DNA from: Cacajao melanocephalus | Taxonomy: Eukaryota; Chordata; Mammalia; Primates; Pitheciidae | Assembly (NCBI GenBank): GCA_963573385.1 | Contig: CAUYLG010070451.1 | Span: forward strand, 1 to 64,000 | DNA length: 64,000 bases | Direction: 5' to 3' | Shown: positions 27,442 through 42,519 of the stretch, piece by piece | Position numbering within the stretch: the first letter of the stretch is position 1 | Layout of the letters: each line of letters opens with the position of its first letter | Notes under the pieces: model-generated | The model's database searches: none | What the model was told of the DNA's origin: nothing | Seen by the model: the letters and a program-made list of their open reading frames with translations, nothing else | Program-made: the position numbers and the translations under genes

Positions 27442-27717
27442 CATTGACCTTTACACAACATGGGGATTAGGGGGACTGATCCCCCGTGCAGTCAAAAATC
27501 CATAGTTAACTTTTGACTCCCTCAAAATTAACTATGAATAGCCTACTGTTGACCAGAAGCCTTACTGTTAACATAAATTGTCAATTAAAGCATATTTTGT
27601 ATGTTGTATGTATTACATACTATACTCTTATAATAAAGTAAATTAGAGAAAAGAAAATGTTATGAAGAAAATCACAAGGAAGAGAAAATATATCTATTAT
27701 TCATTAAGTGCAAGTGG
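27442..27717 (-). mobile_element. Tigger-type DNA transposon, copy 2, inverted and truncated
   Basis: Begins CATTGACCTTTACACAACATGGGG and is the reverse complement of the right part of copy 1: TTGACCAGAAGCC, TTTTGTATGTTGTATG, GGAAGAGAAAATATATCTAT. It stops after CATTAAGTGCAAGTG, so it lacks about 165 bp of the left end. Confidence 0.8.
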
Positions 27718-29404
<1,687 letters not shown>

Positions 29405-29462
29405 CTCAGTTTACAGTTTTTTACCTTACTGACTCTCTGAGTTTTCATTTCAAATGTCTTGA

Positions 29463-29501
29463 GTTTTTTTTTTTGTTTTTGTTTTTTTTTTTTTTTTTTA
29501 C
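29463..29501. repeat. T-rich tract
   Basis: A run of T broken by two G residues, (T)nG(T)5G(T)n. No Alu body follows, so it is a simple repeat in its own right. Confidence 0.9.
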
Positions 29502-29930
29502 TTAAATAAGCCTGGTATTGGCTCACCACACTAATTCTTTCATCTTACAGTAAATCTTTCAAGGATATAGGTTGCTTTTGTATCAGATGTATGGATATTT
29601 GTTACCAGTTATTTGCCTCTTTGGGCTTCAGTTTCAATTTCAGGACAGTAGAAGATACCCTTTAACATTTTGATAAATAGCATTTTAGATTTTTTTGCCT
29701 TATGTACTAATTTTAAAAGCCAAATTCTCTCTTATATTTCACCCAATGCTTACTTGCTCAGTAAATATTTTTGAATTAAACTATGCCCATATCAATACTT
29801 CAGACTATACCAAGAGAAATCATATGGTCTGCAAATAATTCTCCATCTCTGGTTGAGATCAACTCTTAAAATGAGAAAATCTCCTCTGCCAGTTTTCAGA
29901 AAAGGCCTGCTAGCCTAATGGTAATCCTAA
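29502..29930. other. No recognisable feature
   Basis: AT-rich single-copy sequence. Confidence 0.35.
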
Positions 29931-29932
29931 TA

Positions 29933-30260
29933 CAGTCATGTGTCACTTAACAATGGTGATATATTCTGAGAAATTCATTGTTAGGCAATTTCATTATCGT
30001 GTACTTACACAAACTTAGATGGTTTAGCCTACTACACACCTAGGGTATATGGTATAGCCTATTGCTCCTAGGCTACAAACCTGTACAACATGCTACTGTG
30101 CTAAATACTATAGGCAATTGTAGCACAATGGTATTTGTATATCTAAACATATCTAAATGTAGAAAAGGTACAGAAAATATACTATATTATAATCTTATGG
30201 GACTACTGTTGTAGATGTGGTTCATCATTGACCTAAATATCATTATGTAATACATGACTG
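29933..30260 (+). mobile_element. Short non-autonomous DNA transposon, intact, TA target duplication
   Basis: Termini CAGTCATGTGTCACTTAAC and ATGTAATACATGACTG are inverted repeats, flanked on both sides by TA (29931-29932, 30261-30262). Internal blocks GATGGTTTAGCCTACTACAC and TAGCCTATTGCTCCTAGGC match a common Tigger/mariner-superfamily MITE. It is 328 bp with no coding capacity. The exact family name was not resolved. Confidence 0.85.
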
Positions 30261-30902
30261 TATCTTTCAAAGTCAGCACATAAAAGAAAAATATGCATAA
30301 ACCTTACTAATGAATTAAAAAAAAACACCCTACCAAGTAAAACAGAGCAAATTGAATCCAATGCAACAGCAATAGAATATTAAATTGATTTACTTCAGGA
30401 ATGCAAGAATAATTTCTTATTAGAGAATTTGTTAATATAATTTACTATATAAATAGGTCAAAGAAAAAACTCAATAAATATTGAAAAGATATTTGAAAAA
30501 TTAAACATCTGTCCCTCAGTTAAACTTTTTTAAGGGTGAAAATAGATGGATTCTTCCTTAACATAATAAATAGTATATTTTAATTTAAACTCCAGCACTG
30601 CTATTAGTAATTCTAATTAAACTTACAAAAAAGACAATCTAATTAAACTAATTAAACATTTCAATTAAATTCAGAAACAAGACAAGTTGCTAACAATTAT
30701 TATTATTGCTTAACATTGTTTAAAAGGTACTAGCCAATGCAACTAGAAAAGAAAAATAATTAATATGTAAATATTATGACCAAAAAGATTTTAAAAATTA
30801 TTTCTACTTGATATAATTATACATCTGGAAGCTCCAAGAAAATCAACTGGGAGAAAAAAAAATTAGAGACAATAAGAGAATCCAGTAGGTAACTGATACG
30901 TA

Positions 30903-31182
30903 ATTTTTTTTTGAGATAGAGTCTCACTCTGTTGCCTAGGCTGGAGTTCAGTGATGTGAACATAGCTCGCAGCAGCCTCAACCTCCTAGGCTCAAGTGAG
31001 CCTCCTGCCTCAACCCCCTAAGTAGCTTGAACTACAAGTGTGTGCCACCATGCCCAGCTAATTTTTGTAGACAGGGTTTCACCATGTTTTCCAGGCTGGT
31101 CTCGAACTCCTGAGCTTAAGCGATCCTAACGCTTTGGCTTCCCAGAGTGCTGGGATTACAGGCATGAGCCACCGTGCCCAGT
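30903..31182 (-). mobile_element. Alu SINE (J-like), antisense, with target duplication
   Basis: TTTTTTTTTGAGATAGAGTCTCACTCTGTTGCC through GAGCCACCGTGCCCAG. Flanks CTGATACGTAATT and CTGATATGTAATT differ at one base and are a target-site duplication. Confidence 0.95.
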
Positions 31183-31187
31183 CTGAT

Positions 31188-31360
31188 ATGTAATTAATAA
31201 AAAAGTTAATAACTAACACAGGAAAAATATAAAGTTTAGAAAATATAATGATATTAAATATCTCATTTACCATTACCATATGTAATTAATTAAAAAGTTA
31301 ATAACACAGAAAAAATATAAAGTTTAGAAAATATAATGATATTAAATATCTCATTTACCA
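31188..31360. repeat. Two-unit tandem duplication of about 92 bp
   Basis: Unit 1 begins ATGTAATTAATAAAAAAG at 31188, unit 2 ATGTAATTAATTAAAAAG at 31280. Both continue through AAAATATAAAGTTTAGAAAATATAATGATATTAAATATCTCATTTACCA with only small indels. The first unit directly follows the Alu. Confidence 0.9.
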
Positions 31361-32589
31361 GAGATACAAATGCAATTACTTAGAAATAAATTCAATAAGG
31401 AAGGTGCAGAGCATATATGAAGAAAACTTTAAGTCTTATTCATATTATCATGTGTCACGGGCTATCATAATAGCACAAGGAGAAAAATCACTGGTAACAA
31501 ATATCCATATGTCTGATAATTGAGAAGATTATTCCTCATAACTCTCTGCCTCTGTGGTGCAAAGTGAATCACAATTCATCTAAACAAACTTTGCTGAGGG
31601 ACATAAAACAAGATTAACGAATGAAAAAAATGTATTGTTCTTGGATAGGGAGAATGAATATTGTAAACATGCCAGTTCTCCCTACGTTAATTTAGATAAG
31701 AAAGTAATTTCAATAAAGATACCAACTTTGTTTTGATTTTGATAAAGCGATGCTATAGTTTATTTGGAAAACTAAACATGGGAAAATTCTAGAGATTGAA
31801 GAGGGAGAACAAGCTTTGTAAGATAATAAACTGTATTACAAATCTATAATATTTAAAACAGACTACATAATACAGAAATAGAATTAAATTCACATGGAAA
31901 CTGATTATTGATAAAAAGACATTTTAAATTAATACTAATTATTAATTATGAAATATTTGGTTGGAAAAAACTGACATGGCATTTGGAATAAAATTTTTTT
32001 AACCAAATTTCTACTTGATATCTTTTGCCAAAATAAATACTCAAGGTTTAAAATAAAAACCACACAGTAAATGTACTAGAAAAAAACATAATTGAACTTG
32101 TTTTTAATAATTTTAATAATGAGGAAGATTATTCTGACACAAAATCCAGAAATCACACAAAAGGATAAATTTAGCAATATAATATTTAATACTTGTACAC
32201 AGAAGAAAAAAGTCATAAACAATAATAAAAGAGAAAGCACAAACTAGGAAAGTATTTGCTTATAAAGAGTGCTTTAAAAATATTGAGAAGTCTAACAGAA
32301 CATTAGAAAGATGGATGTGAGGATACAGATAATACAAAGAAATGTAACTGAGTAACCTCACTTATAACAGAATGAATGCATTTTAACGTATTAATTTGTC
32401 AAAGATTTAAAAATGTGATTATTTCTAGTGTTGGCATAGACATAGTAAAATAGGTGCACTCATGCATTGTAGTAGGAGTATAAATTGGTGAAATGTTGTT
32501 TAGAGATTACTTTGGCATGATTTGCCAAATTTTGAAGTGTACATATTCTTTGAATAACTCCATTTGTAAGAATTTATCATATACAACTG

Positions 32590-32643
32590 ATAAATTATAT
32601 ATATCATATATATGATGAACACATGATTTATATATATATATAT
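32590..32643. repeat. (TA)n-rich tract
   Basis: Two TA runs separated by CATATATATGATGAACACATGATT. The tract precedes the hairpin at 32646-32698. Confidence 0.9.
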
Positions 32644-32999
32644 GCTGTTCAGCATTGTCTGCACACTCTTTATATATGTTGCAGACAATGCTGCAACATT
32701 GTCTGAGATAACAAAAAAGTTGGAGAAAATACTTAAATGTTTACCAAGCGGGAATTGTTAAGCAAATGATGATATGTTCATACTAGTATCCCTTAAAAAG
32801 TTTGAGACAAACATAGAGATATTGATATGCAAAGATATCCATGATGTATTACTATGTGAAAAAAGCAAGCAGCAGGAAATCATTTCACATATGACCTTAT
32901 TTGTGTGGTATGAAAAGAATGTCCAATCAGTGTGTGTTGCGTGTATTTTTATGTATAGGTTTTACATGTAGAGTCACAACAAACTATAAAAGGTGGTCA

Positions 33000-33389
<390 letters not shown>

Positions 33390-33420
33390 TTAAAAACTAG
33401 TTAGAAAGTTTCAAAAATTA

Positions 33421-34244
33421 ATAAAAGGCCAACTCCTATAGCAGAGGCTGTGGACACCCTGTTTATATCCCTGTCTTTCTCCACTTCAGTGCACAGTGTC
33501 TGATTTCCAACTTCCAGCTCACACTTTTTAGGGAGTGGCAGTGGTCATTTCTCTGGCTCCTGAAGCCTTTTTCCTACCCCATATGTTAGGCTAGAAATAC
33601 CAAGGAATTAATTAATGTCCCTCAGGAGCAGCCTCAACCAATGACTAACAGGAGAGTTGATTAAGTACTTCGGCGGCCTTACTCCTTGAGTGGAGTTCAC
33701 GTCCTATATTGGCTTAGAGTGTTTCCAGTGAGACTAAGTTCCACTGGGAACGAAGTCCCACTGGAACTTTACTGGCTGCCTTCATTGCTCTGTCTTATTC
33801 CTTTACCATTTTTTTTTCATCTTCCAAATAAACTACTAGCGCCTACATCCTTGTCTTATGATTAGCCTCTGGGGGAACTTAGATTAGGACAGGGTCTGTC
33901 TGTGGTTGCTGTGCAGAGAAAAATGTGCTCAATCACGGTACTGAGTGGACGAGCAGCTCTGTTCAGGACATGTGTATGTAGATATTATCCAGATGTGAGC
34001 ATCTATAAACCACTGAAAGGAGTTTTGTGGGAAATCAAGACATCCTATGTGCATGAGACCAAGAGCTACTCAGTGCCAAGTTGGTGGGAAAGAGTGGGTT
34101 TTTTTGGTTTCTCCTCCTAAATCTTCTGAAAAGCTGAGGGAACTGCGGAGCAAGACCTGAAGTATTCAGAGAGCTCACCTGGATGGTTTCTTGGGATCCC
34201 CTGTTTCCCTAGGCAGACTTATTTACTCCATATAGGATGATTGG

Positions 34245-34246
<2 letters not shown>
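33421..34246. other. Possible old LTR remnant, otherwise unassigned
   Basis: 33790-33890 reads CCAAATAAACTACTAGCGCCTACATCCTTGTCTTATG...CTGGGGGAAC, resembling the polyadenylation-signal end of an old LTR (aataaactacttgcac...ccttgtctcagg). The start is not identifiable. The rest is unrecognised. Confidence 0.4.

Positions 34247-34291
<45 letters not shown>
34247..34291. repeat. (GT)n microsatellite
   Basis: About 22 uninterrupted TG units, likely polymorphic. Open frames crossing it are artefacts. Confidence 0.97.
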
Positions 34292-36363
<2,072 letters not shown>

Positions 36364-36374
36364 ATACTATAATT

Positions 36375-36490
36375 TTTATACCTCAGTGTTTTTCATCTGT
36401 AAACTGTACCCTCCTTATAGGGTTGTTGTGAGGATTATATGAGAGGGCTTGGTTTATAATAGATGTGCATAAATATCGGCAGTTGGTATT
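36375..36490 (+). mobile_element. MIR core
   Basis: TACCTCAGTGTTTTTCATCTGTAAACTG...TATAGGGTTGTTGTGAGGATTATATGAGAG matches the MIR core exactly in order. Confidence 0.85.
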
Positions 36491-36965
36491 TGACAGCTTC
36501 TCCTGGGACAGGGCTCGCTGGAATGGGCCCTTGAAACTGGGTTTTGAGCCTCATCTCCTTTGTGCCTGCTCAGAAGCAGTGGCTTTTACGCTGCGTTGAA
36601 CTGAAATCTGTGAGGAAATGGGCAAAGCACTGCAGTGTTGCTTGGATTGGTTTATTACTTTCTGAGTTAAAACAAGCAGGACCTATTTAGGTTTTCCAGT
36701 GTTTGGTTGGTCAAATCCACCTCAGGTTGCATTGCTGATATCTAAGAGAAGAAGGACTTACTTCTAATGGTGGGAACAAGGGCACATTTTCAGACCAGAG
36801 GAGGCCAGAAGGTTACAACACATGTTATTCATGTCACTCTAGAGACCGAGTTTTAAATTGTTTTGATGACTATATATTTCTAAACTCTCCTCTGGAGGCC
36901 ACCACATCTGAAACTGTTTTGGGGATCAATACTAATAATAGCAATAATATTAACAACAATTGTTA
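36491..36965. other. Single-copy sequence
   Basis: No repeat or gene recognised. Confidence 0.35.
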
Positions 36966-36969
36966 TATT

Positions 36970-37180
36970 TTTGAAAGTTTTACTGTATACTAAATATTGT
37001 GCTAGGCTTTTTTTCACCCCAAAGAGGAAGCTTCTTAAAATATTCTACAGATGGGGGAAATAGAGCTTAGGAAAGTGAAATAAGTTGCCCAGAGTCCTGT
37101 GGTAAGCGGCCAATCAACCTTCAATTCCAGGTGTATTTGATTCCAAAGTACTAGTTCTCATCAACTCTACCTTGCAATAC
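36970..37180 (+). mobile_element. MIR 3' portion
   Basis: TATACTAAATATTGTGCTAGGC...GATGGGGGAAATAGAGCTTAGGAAAGTGAAATAAGTTGCCCAGAGTCCTGTGG is the distal MIR consensus. Confidence 0.8.
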
Positions 37181-37289
37181 TGGTATAGGATGCAAGCAGG
37201 AAAAAACACAACAGTTTTTCTTTATGCAGCATTTCTCTGAAACATTGGATGGAGGCACTGAAAATAAACGGATCTCCATTCTGTCACTT

Positions 37290-37420
37290 TCTAGGGTCAT
37301 TCATTTGTTAACTCAGTAAACACTTGTTAAGGTCTTGCTACCTGCAGCGAATCCTGTGCTAGGGGGTGGGGAGACAAAAATGGAGAAGACTTGGTTTCTG
37401 TCTGATTAATGCAATCAGAA
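37290..37420 (-). mobile_element. L2 3' end, antisense
   Basis: TCATTCATTTGTTAACTCAGTAAACACTTGTTAAGGTC...CCTGTGCTAGGGGGTGGGGAGACAAAAATG matches the antisense L2 3' UTR. Confidence 0.6.
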
Positions 37421-38400
37421 TGCAGGCTTGGTAATAGGGCATGGTGAGGCTGTGAACCAGGTGAAAAGTGGTTGTTTTGCCAAAGAAGAGGATAAGAAGA
37501 AATTCGGTTGGGTTCTGTAGGGGGGCACTTTTTCCCCCTTTCATTCCTGATCATTATGTTCTTCTAGACAAATATTCAGGATTTACCTTTGGGGGAAGAA
37601 AACACTGTGAGGATCTTAAAAATGTACTTTAAGGAAGGTCTTCTTCCAGGTTCGTGGGGGTGAGCTTTGGAAATGACATTCATCAGACTCAAAGTAAATA
37701 CTCATTAAATAATTTCAAAATAAGCCATGGAGGCTCTTGTAAATCCAAGGTCAACTGAAGCCATCCAAATTTAGAGCTGGCCTTATCCGTTCCCCACCCC
37801 CACCCCCAAAGATGAGTGTTTTAATGAAAGAGGAACACTAAATGCTTTCCCTGAGCTTTAAGACATCGAACTCTCATAGAGCGAGTTCTGCCTCACAGCC
37901 AGAGCTGGCCCCTTCCTCACCCTGCCCCTTTCATCTCCCTTTGTTCCGTGTCTATGCTGAAGCTGAGATTTCCCCACCTCTCTCTGTCTTACTGTGGCTC
38001 TGAAAGATGATTGCCTTCTGGTGAAGCCCTTTCCCCTTCTTCTGTACCCAAGCTCCGTGTTCAATGAACATCAAAAAGCCTTATCATACCCTGATGGTTT
38101 AAATCTTTAAACAGAGCGTAACAGCCGGAGTACATCCAGACCGCTCACATCCTAGAGCCTTGTCACTATGTGTTCCTGCAACAATTACCAGGAGAGGGAG
38201 GCTGCGGAGTGAATCAAGTAGCGAGTGTTGTCTCCCCGGACTCCATGCTGATGCTCTGATCAGGACTTCAGCAAAATTCTGTTTGAAATGAGAATAGACT
38301 AATTTTCATCCGACTCTTCTCTGAGGAATCCCATGTGGCCCAACACGCCAAGGGTCATCATTAGAAAACTGCCTTCAAAAGAGCTGAGGCTTCTTGTGGC
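37421..38400. other. Single-copy sequence
   Basis: No repeat recognised. Minus frames at 37327-37554 and 37858-38064 lack motifs. Confidence 0.4.
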
Positions 38401-38412
38401 AAAGCTCTCTCC

Positions 38413-38821
38413 CTTTGTTAAATTTATAAACATTTATGTAAAAATGTATACATTAATTGTTCAGGCTCTTCTCAGCCTGGAAAGCTATGCCCAGGAATGT
38501 ACTTGGGGGAAATAGACTCATAAAAATACCCCAAGTCGGGATGAAAATGGCCTCATTTTGACTGAAAATTCAGAAGAATTCAGTGATCAAAGGCAATTCT
38601 TACTCCCAGCTGTTCAAAGGGACTTATATTAAAAAAAAATCAGATGTGACCAAGAATAGAAAAGAACTCATTAAGAGCTTAATGAGACGGTGACAGGTGA
38701 AGTCATCAGTTGCTTAAACACTGCCTTTTTTTTCCTTCCATAGGAGTTACTCATTTGTTTTCCTGGATTCAATTGAGATTTTCTCTAAATCATTATAAAA
38801 TGCAGAGAAGTTCATCAAAGG
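38413..38821. promoter_or_regulatory. TCF/LEF- and SOX-like HMG-box motif group
   Basis: CTTTGTTA at 38413-38420, ATCAAAGG at 38586-38593, TTCAAAGG at 38613-38620 and ATCAAAGG at 38814-38821, in repeat-free sequence. These are the core bound by TCF/LEF and SOX proteins. Seen: the motifs. Inferred: enhancer activity. Confidence 0.3.
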
Positions 38822-39063
38822 AGGAACAGGTTTTAGTTGTGTGTCACTGGGCATCTATGTAATTAAGATAACATCTTCCCCTCTTGCTCCTCACCTCCAT
38901 GGGAGATGTTTCCAAACACACCCAGGGAAACAAATAATTGAATTGCTTCTACTTTTCCCTCTTCATCGGTTTTCTTTGGAGGGAGAACCCGTAAGAGTGA
39001 GCAAGTATTCCAGAAAAGGCCTAATTTGAGGAAGTTTATGAGCCCCATAACCGAAAAGAGAAG
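38744..39063 (+). other. Candidate non-coding exon bounded by strong splice sites
   Basis: Acceptor: CTTAAAC branch-like motif, then CCTTTTTTTTTCCTTCCATAG ending at 38743. Donor: perfect AAG|GTAAGT with GT at 39064. The 320-nt interval is repeat-free and has stops in all three forward frames, so it could only belong to a non-coding RNA or a UTR. Confidence 0.3.
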
Positions 39064-39069
39064 GTAAGT

Positions 39070-41838
39070 TTTGCTGTCCTTAGAGACAGAAAAATAAGGA
39101 ATCCTAGCGAGGTATGACAGCATACTTTTTTCACAGATTTTGTGTTGCTACTCTGGTGTTTGTATAATACCAAAACAAAGCAGAAGAAAAAAATTTTCTA
39201 ATTCTCCTAAGCAGCTTAAATCCCTTTTCACTCTCCCCAGGCAAGACCGGATTGTCTTGCATGTTTCCAGGCTCTGACCTTCCTGACGTTGGTCTCCCAA
39301 CACTAGTAGCCAGTTTTTTTATTCTTTAAGTGCTAGAGGAGTCATGAAAAATTCAGACACTGGGTTTCCCTGAGACCAATCTGGTGGCTTTTTCTTTGTG
39401 CTAACTGCTGCTTTCTATGCATCATTCAAAAGGTACATACCAAGTCGTCAGCCTCTCAACTGCTACTTGGTGTTAAACATGAATATTTGTAGCTTAGCAA
39501 GGGACTAAATTTAAAAAAAATTAATATTTGACAAGCCCAAAGAAAGGCATAACAGGTCCAGAAGATCCATTTGAAGGGTTTTTATTTGTAAAAAGTCAAA
39601 ACTTTTTGTACAACTGGGGTGATTCTGAGCCACAAAAGGTTTGCTTTGAAAAAGCACTGATTACTAGACTTCTTCCAGGAACATCGATTATGATTATACC
39701 ACCCCAAATACAGCAGTGAAGTTGTTTTTTTATATGGATGGCAGGAAGAATATTCATTCCATGCATGTGCCACTAATCTTATATGACTAGGAATCCAAGC
39801 GGGATGATATAAGACTTATTCCAGTTGCACATCAAGTATACCTATGATGGCAAAATTGCCTTTTCTCACATTTCTTAATTAGAATTAGAATCAGCTTAGA
39901 ACTAATAGAATCTCTTATTAGTAACAAAAAGAATAACTGGCTCTCCGGTTCAAGTGGCATATCTGCATAACTTATAGCCTTAAGAGCATATAGTTCCTGG
40001 AACTCTTGTCTGACTGCCTTTAACTCTTCCATATTAATGAGTTGTTCTAAATTTAGTCTGCTGTGACAAACTAATATTAATACAGTATTTTATGGCCCAG
40101 AGCATTGTTAATACATAGGAATAAAACTCAGAGTCAAAGGAAAGTGGGAGAAGGAGGGAGATTACTTTGTGTGATTGTCAAGATGTAAGATAATCCAAGT
40201 ATGTAGATATTAAGACTTAAATATAATACACTGCTTATGGATTTATATTATGTGAAACATTTTCTATTATTTTAAATCCTCATGGCATTAGTTTCCTATT
40301 TTCAGGGGTTTATAACTTGGCCATACAAATTCACTCTGGGCTGAAACTTGGAATGCAGGGTCTTAACCTGGGGACATTTTGTTTATTTATTTATTTTACT
40401 TAACCAAATTAAAAGTCAGTTTGGCCATTTTTAACCCAGGCAAGTGGCAAAGGAGGAGCACAGGTTTGGAATTCAATTTTGTACACAGAGCTCCAGCTTG
40501 CTTCAAAAAGTCAGCACTCAGGAAAGGAAACGATAAATGACTGGTGGGGGAAATTTTATAAAAAGGAAAATAAAAGCTACAAATGCAATCAATAAACATG
40601 ATGAAAGGATTTCTTTCTTTAACTGCAGAGTGTTTCTTTTAAAGTATACACTTTGAGTAGCAGCTGATGTATGGGTATTGGTTTGGGTTGCCCCCCGTGG
40701 GTAGACAGCAAATTTGTAGAATTTGCAGAAGGTGTAGATGTGTATGTGTATGTATAAATATAATTTATATTTGTCATTTGTATCTAAGTAATAAAAACAT
40801 TCAATGTGGGATCAACCTTGTTCTCTAGCAAGATGCAGTGCTTTCTTTTTAATGAATCCACAACTTCAGAAGAAAAGCGAGTGTCACAGTTATTATCATA
40901 GGCAGCTCTGGGCTGCCAGCTGCATCAGTCAGGGAAATTGTGAGGTCCATGTAAGTGAGGAAGCAGTGGGGTGGGAGCTTGTGGCAGACTAGTTGTGAAA
41001 CTTGTTTTAAAAGTCCAACAGGATGGGGGAGCCAGCCAAAAATGAAGCAGCGTTTTTATCCCAACTAAAAGCACTAAAAGCTTAATGCAAAGCCAGCTCT
41101 GTGGGTAACTCTCAAGATGTGTAGGTGTCCGTTTGGCAGTTGTTTTTAAAAAGCCTCTTCGTATCTTTAAAAGGAAAGCCTGTGTGGGAAATTGTCATTG
41201 TATTTCCAGGATATTATGTTATTCACAGAAAACTGTTCGTTTGCTAGAAATAAAAAAAATTTATTTCTTTCCCTTACTTTTATATGTATATAATTCTATG
41301 ACACTGAGGTCAGTTGGTGAAATTTTTCTTTAAATTGTTCATTCTTTCAAGTCAATGCTAATTAATTCATAGAGAGAACATTCTCTTTCTGTACCAAGCT
41401 TCCTAGGGACATGCTGGGAAGAGTTTTTTTTTTTTTTAACCTGGAATTTCACAAAGGAAATTTTTCATAAGGAAAATGAGAACTGGCTGCTCTTCAGAGA
41501 AGAAGAAAAAACTCAACTGGTCTGATCCAGCAAGATTGTCAAACATCTTCCCAGAGTCCAGAAGTAGCTGAGTGGCCCCAGCACAAAGTGACTAGGAGAC
41601 CTTTTGTAGCAAATGGAAACAGGAGGCTGTGCTCATGGTTTTTGGATCTCCAGTGCTGGATGATGATATATTGGTTGGTGACGCATCTGAAGACTTGGAA
41701 GCCACAACAACAAAAGGCAGAATAAGATAAACATTTCAAAAGCAATTGATTCCTCTACATAAAAATGTAATCAAATATACAAAACCCCAGAAATATCTAC
41801 TTTGAAGTTTTCAGTTTAAGATGTCTATTTGTAAAATC
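39070..41838. other. Repeat-free single-copy block
   Basis: No recognised gene or clear repeat. At 39832-40091 (-) an open stretch of about 87 codons reads with a rather protein-like composition (contains EELKAVRQEFQELYALKAI), but I recognise no family. A poly-T tract lies at 41425-41438. Confidence 0.4.
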
Positions 41839-41839
41839 C

Positions 41840-42300
41840 TTAGCCTCATAATAGCCTTCTTGTTAATGGGCTAAAATAAAGCATAAACCAATAATCAAAT
41901 GCAAATTAGCGGTAACTATCTGTTAAGGTGAACAACTTCCCTCAGGGCTAGTTAGGATAAAATTTCAATCCCTATTGCTACATGATGACCAGTTATGTGA
42001 CTGATGCTTTGTATATCCTGGATTTTAGCTGCTTGAAATGCGTGACTCACGATAGTTTTAGCTGTTAGTTCTGTGTTATAGATGTTGATACATTTTTTAG
42101 CTAAGAAGATAAATTTTTGCTTTGCCAAAAGAGAAAACAACTTCTGTATTTTGTTACATCTGCTGAGTCTTACAATCAGACTGAAGATCAGGAAGGGAAA
42201 GATAACCGCTGGATTTCTAAGCTTTGTTACAAAATTGGGGCCTCATTTAGCAGAGGTTGGCTGAGTATCTTTAATTGGGCTTGGTTTTAAGAAATCTGGG
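41840..42300. promoter_or_regulatory. Octamer/homeodomain motif stretch, candidate regulatory DNA
   Basis: A perfect POU octamer ATGCAAAT at 41899-41906 overlaps AATCAAATGCAAATTAGCGG. Nearby are the AP-1/MARE-like CGTGACTCACGATAG (42041) and GATA-type motifs (GATAAATT, AGATAACC). No repeats are recognised. Function is inferred only. Confidence 0.3.
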
Positions 42301-42519
42301 TTGCTTTTTGTATGGTGGCTTCAGATGAGCTAAATTGCCAGAAATGACAAAATGATTCCATGTGCTTAGAACGTTTTCCTTCCTAGCTCTTTCTCGGGAT
42401 ATAATTCATGTTTTTTTGTTTTTTGGCTTTTTTAGAGAGTGGAAGGTTCTCTTTCCATTTACTAGAGCCACCTGTAAAAACTTAGGACATCTTTCAAAGG
42501 TCTCTCACCATTATACCTA

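Noticed and set aside
27077..27442. 121-codon minus-strand frame
   Set aside because: No recognisable domain, starts at the edge of a transposon copy, and its length is compatible with chance.
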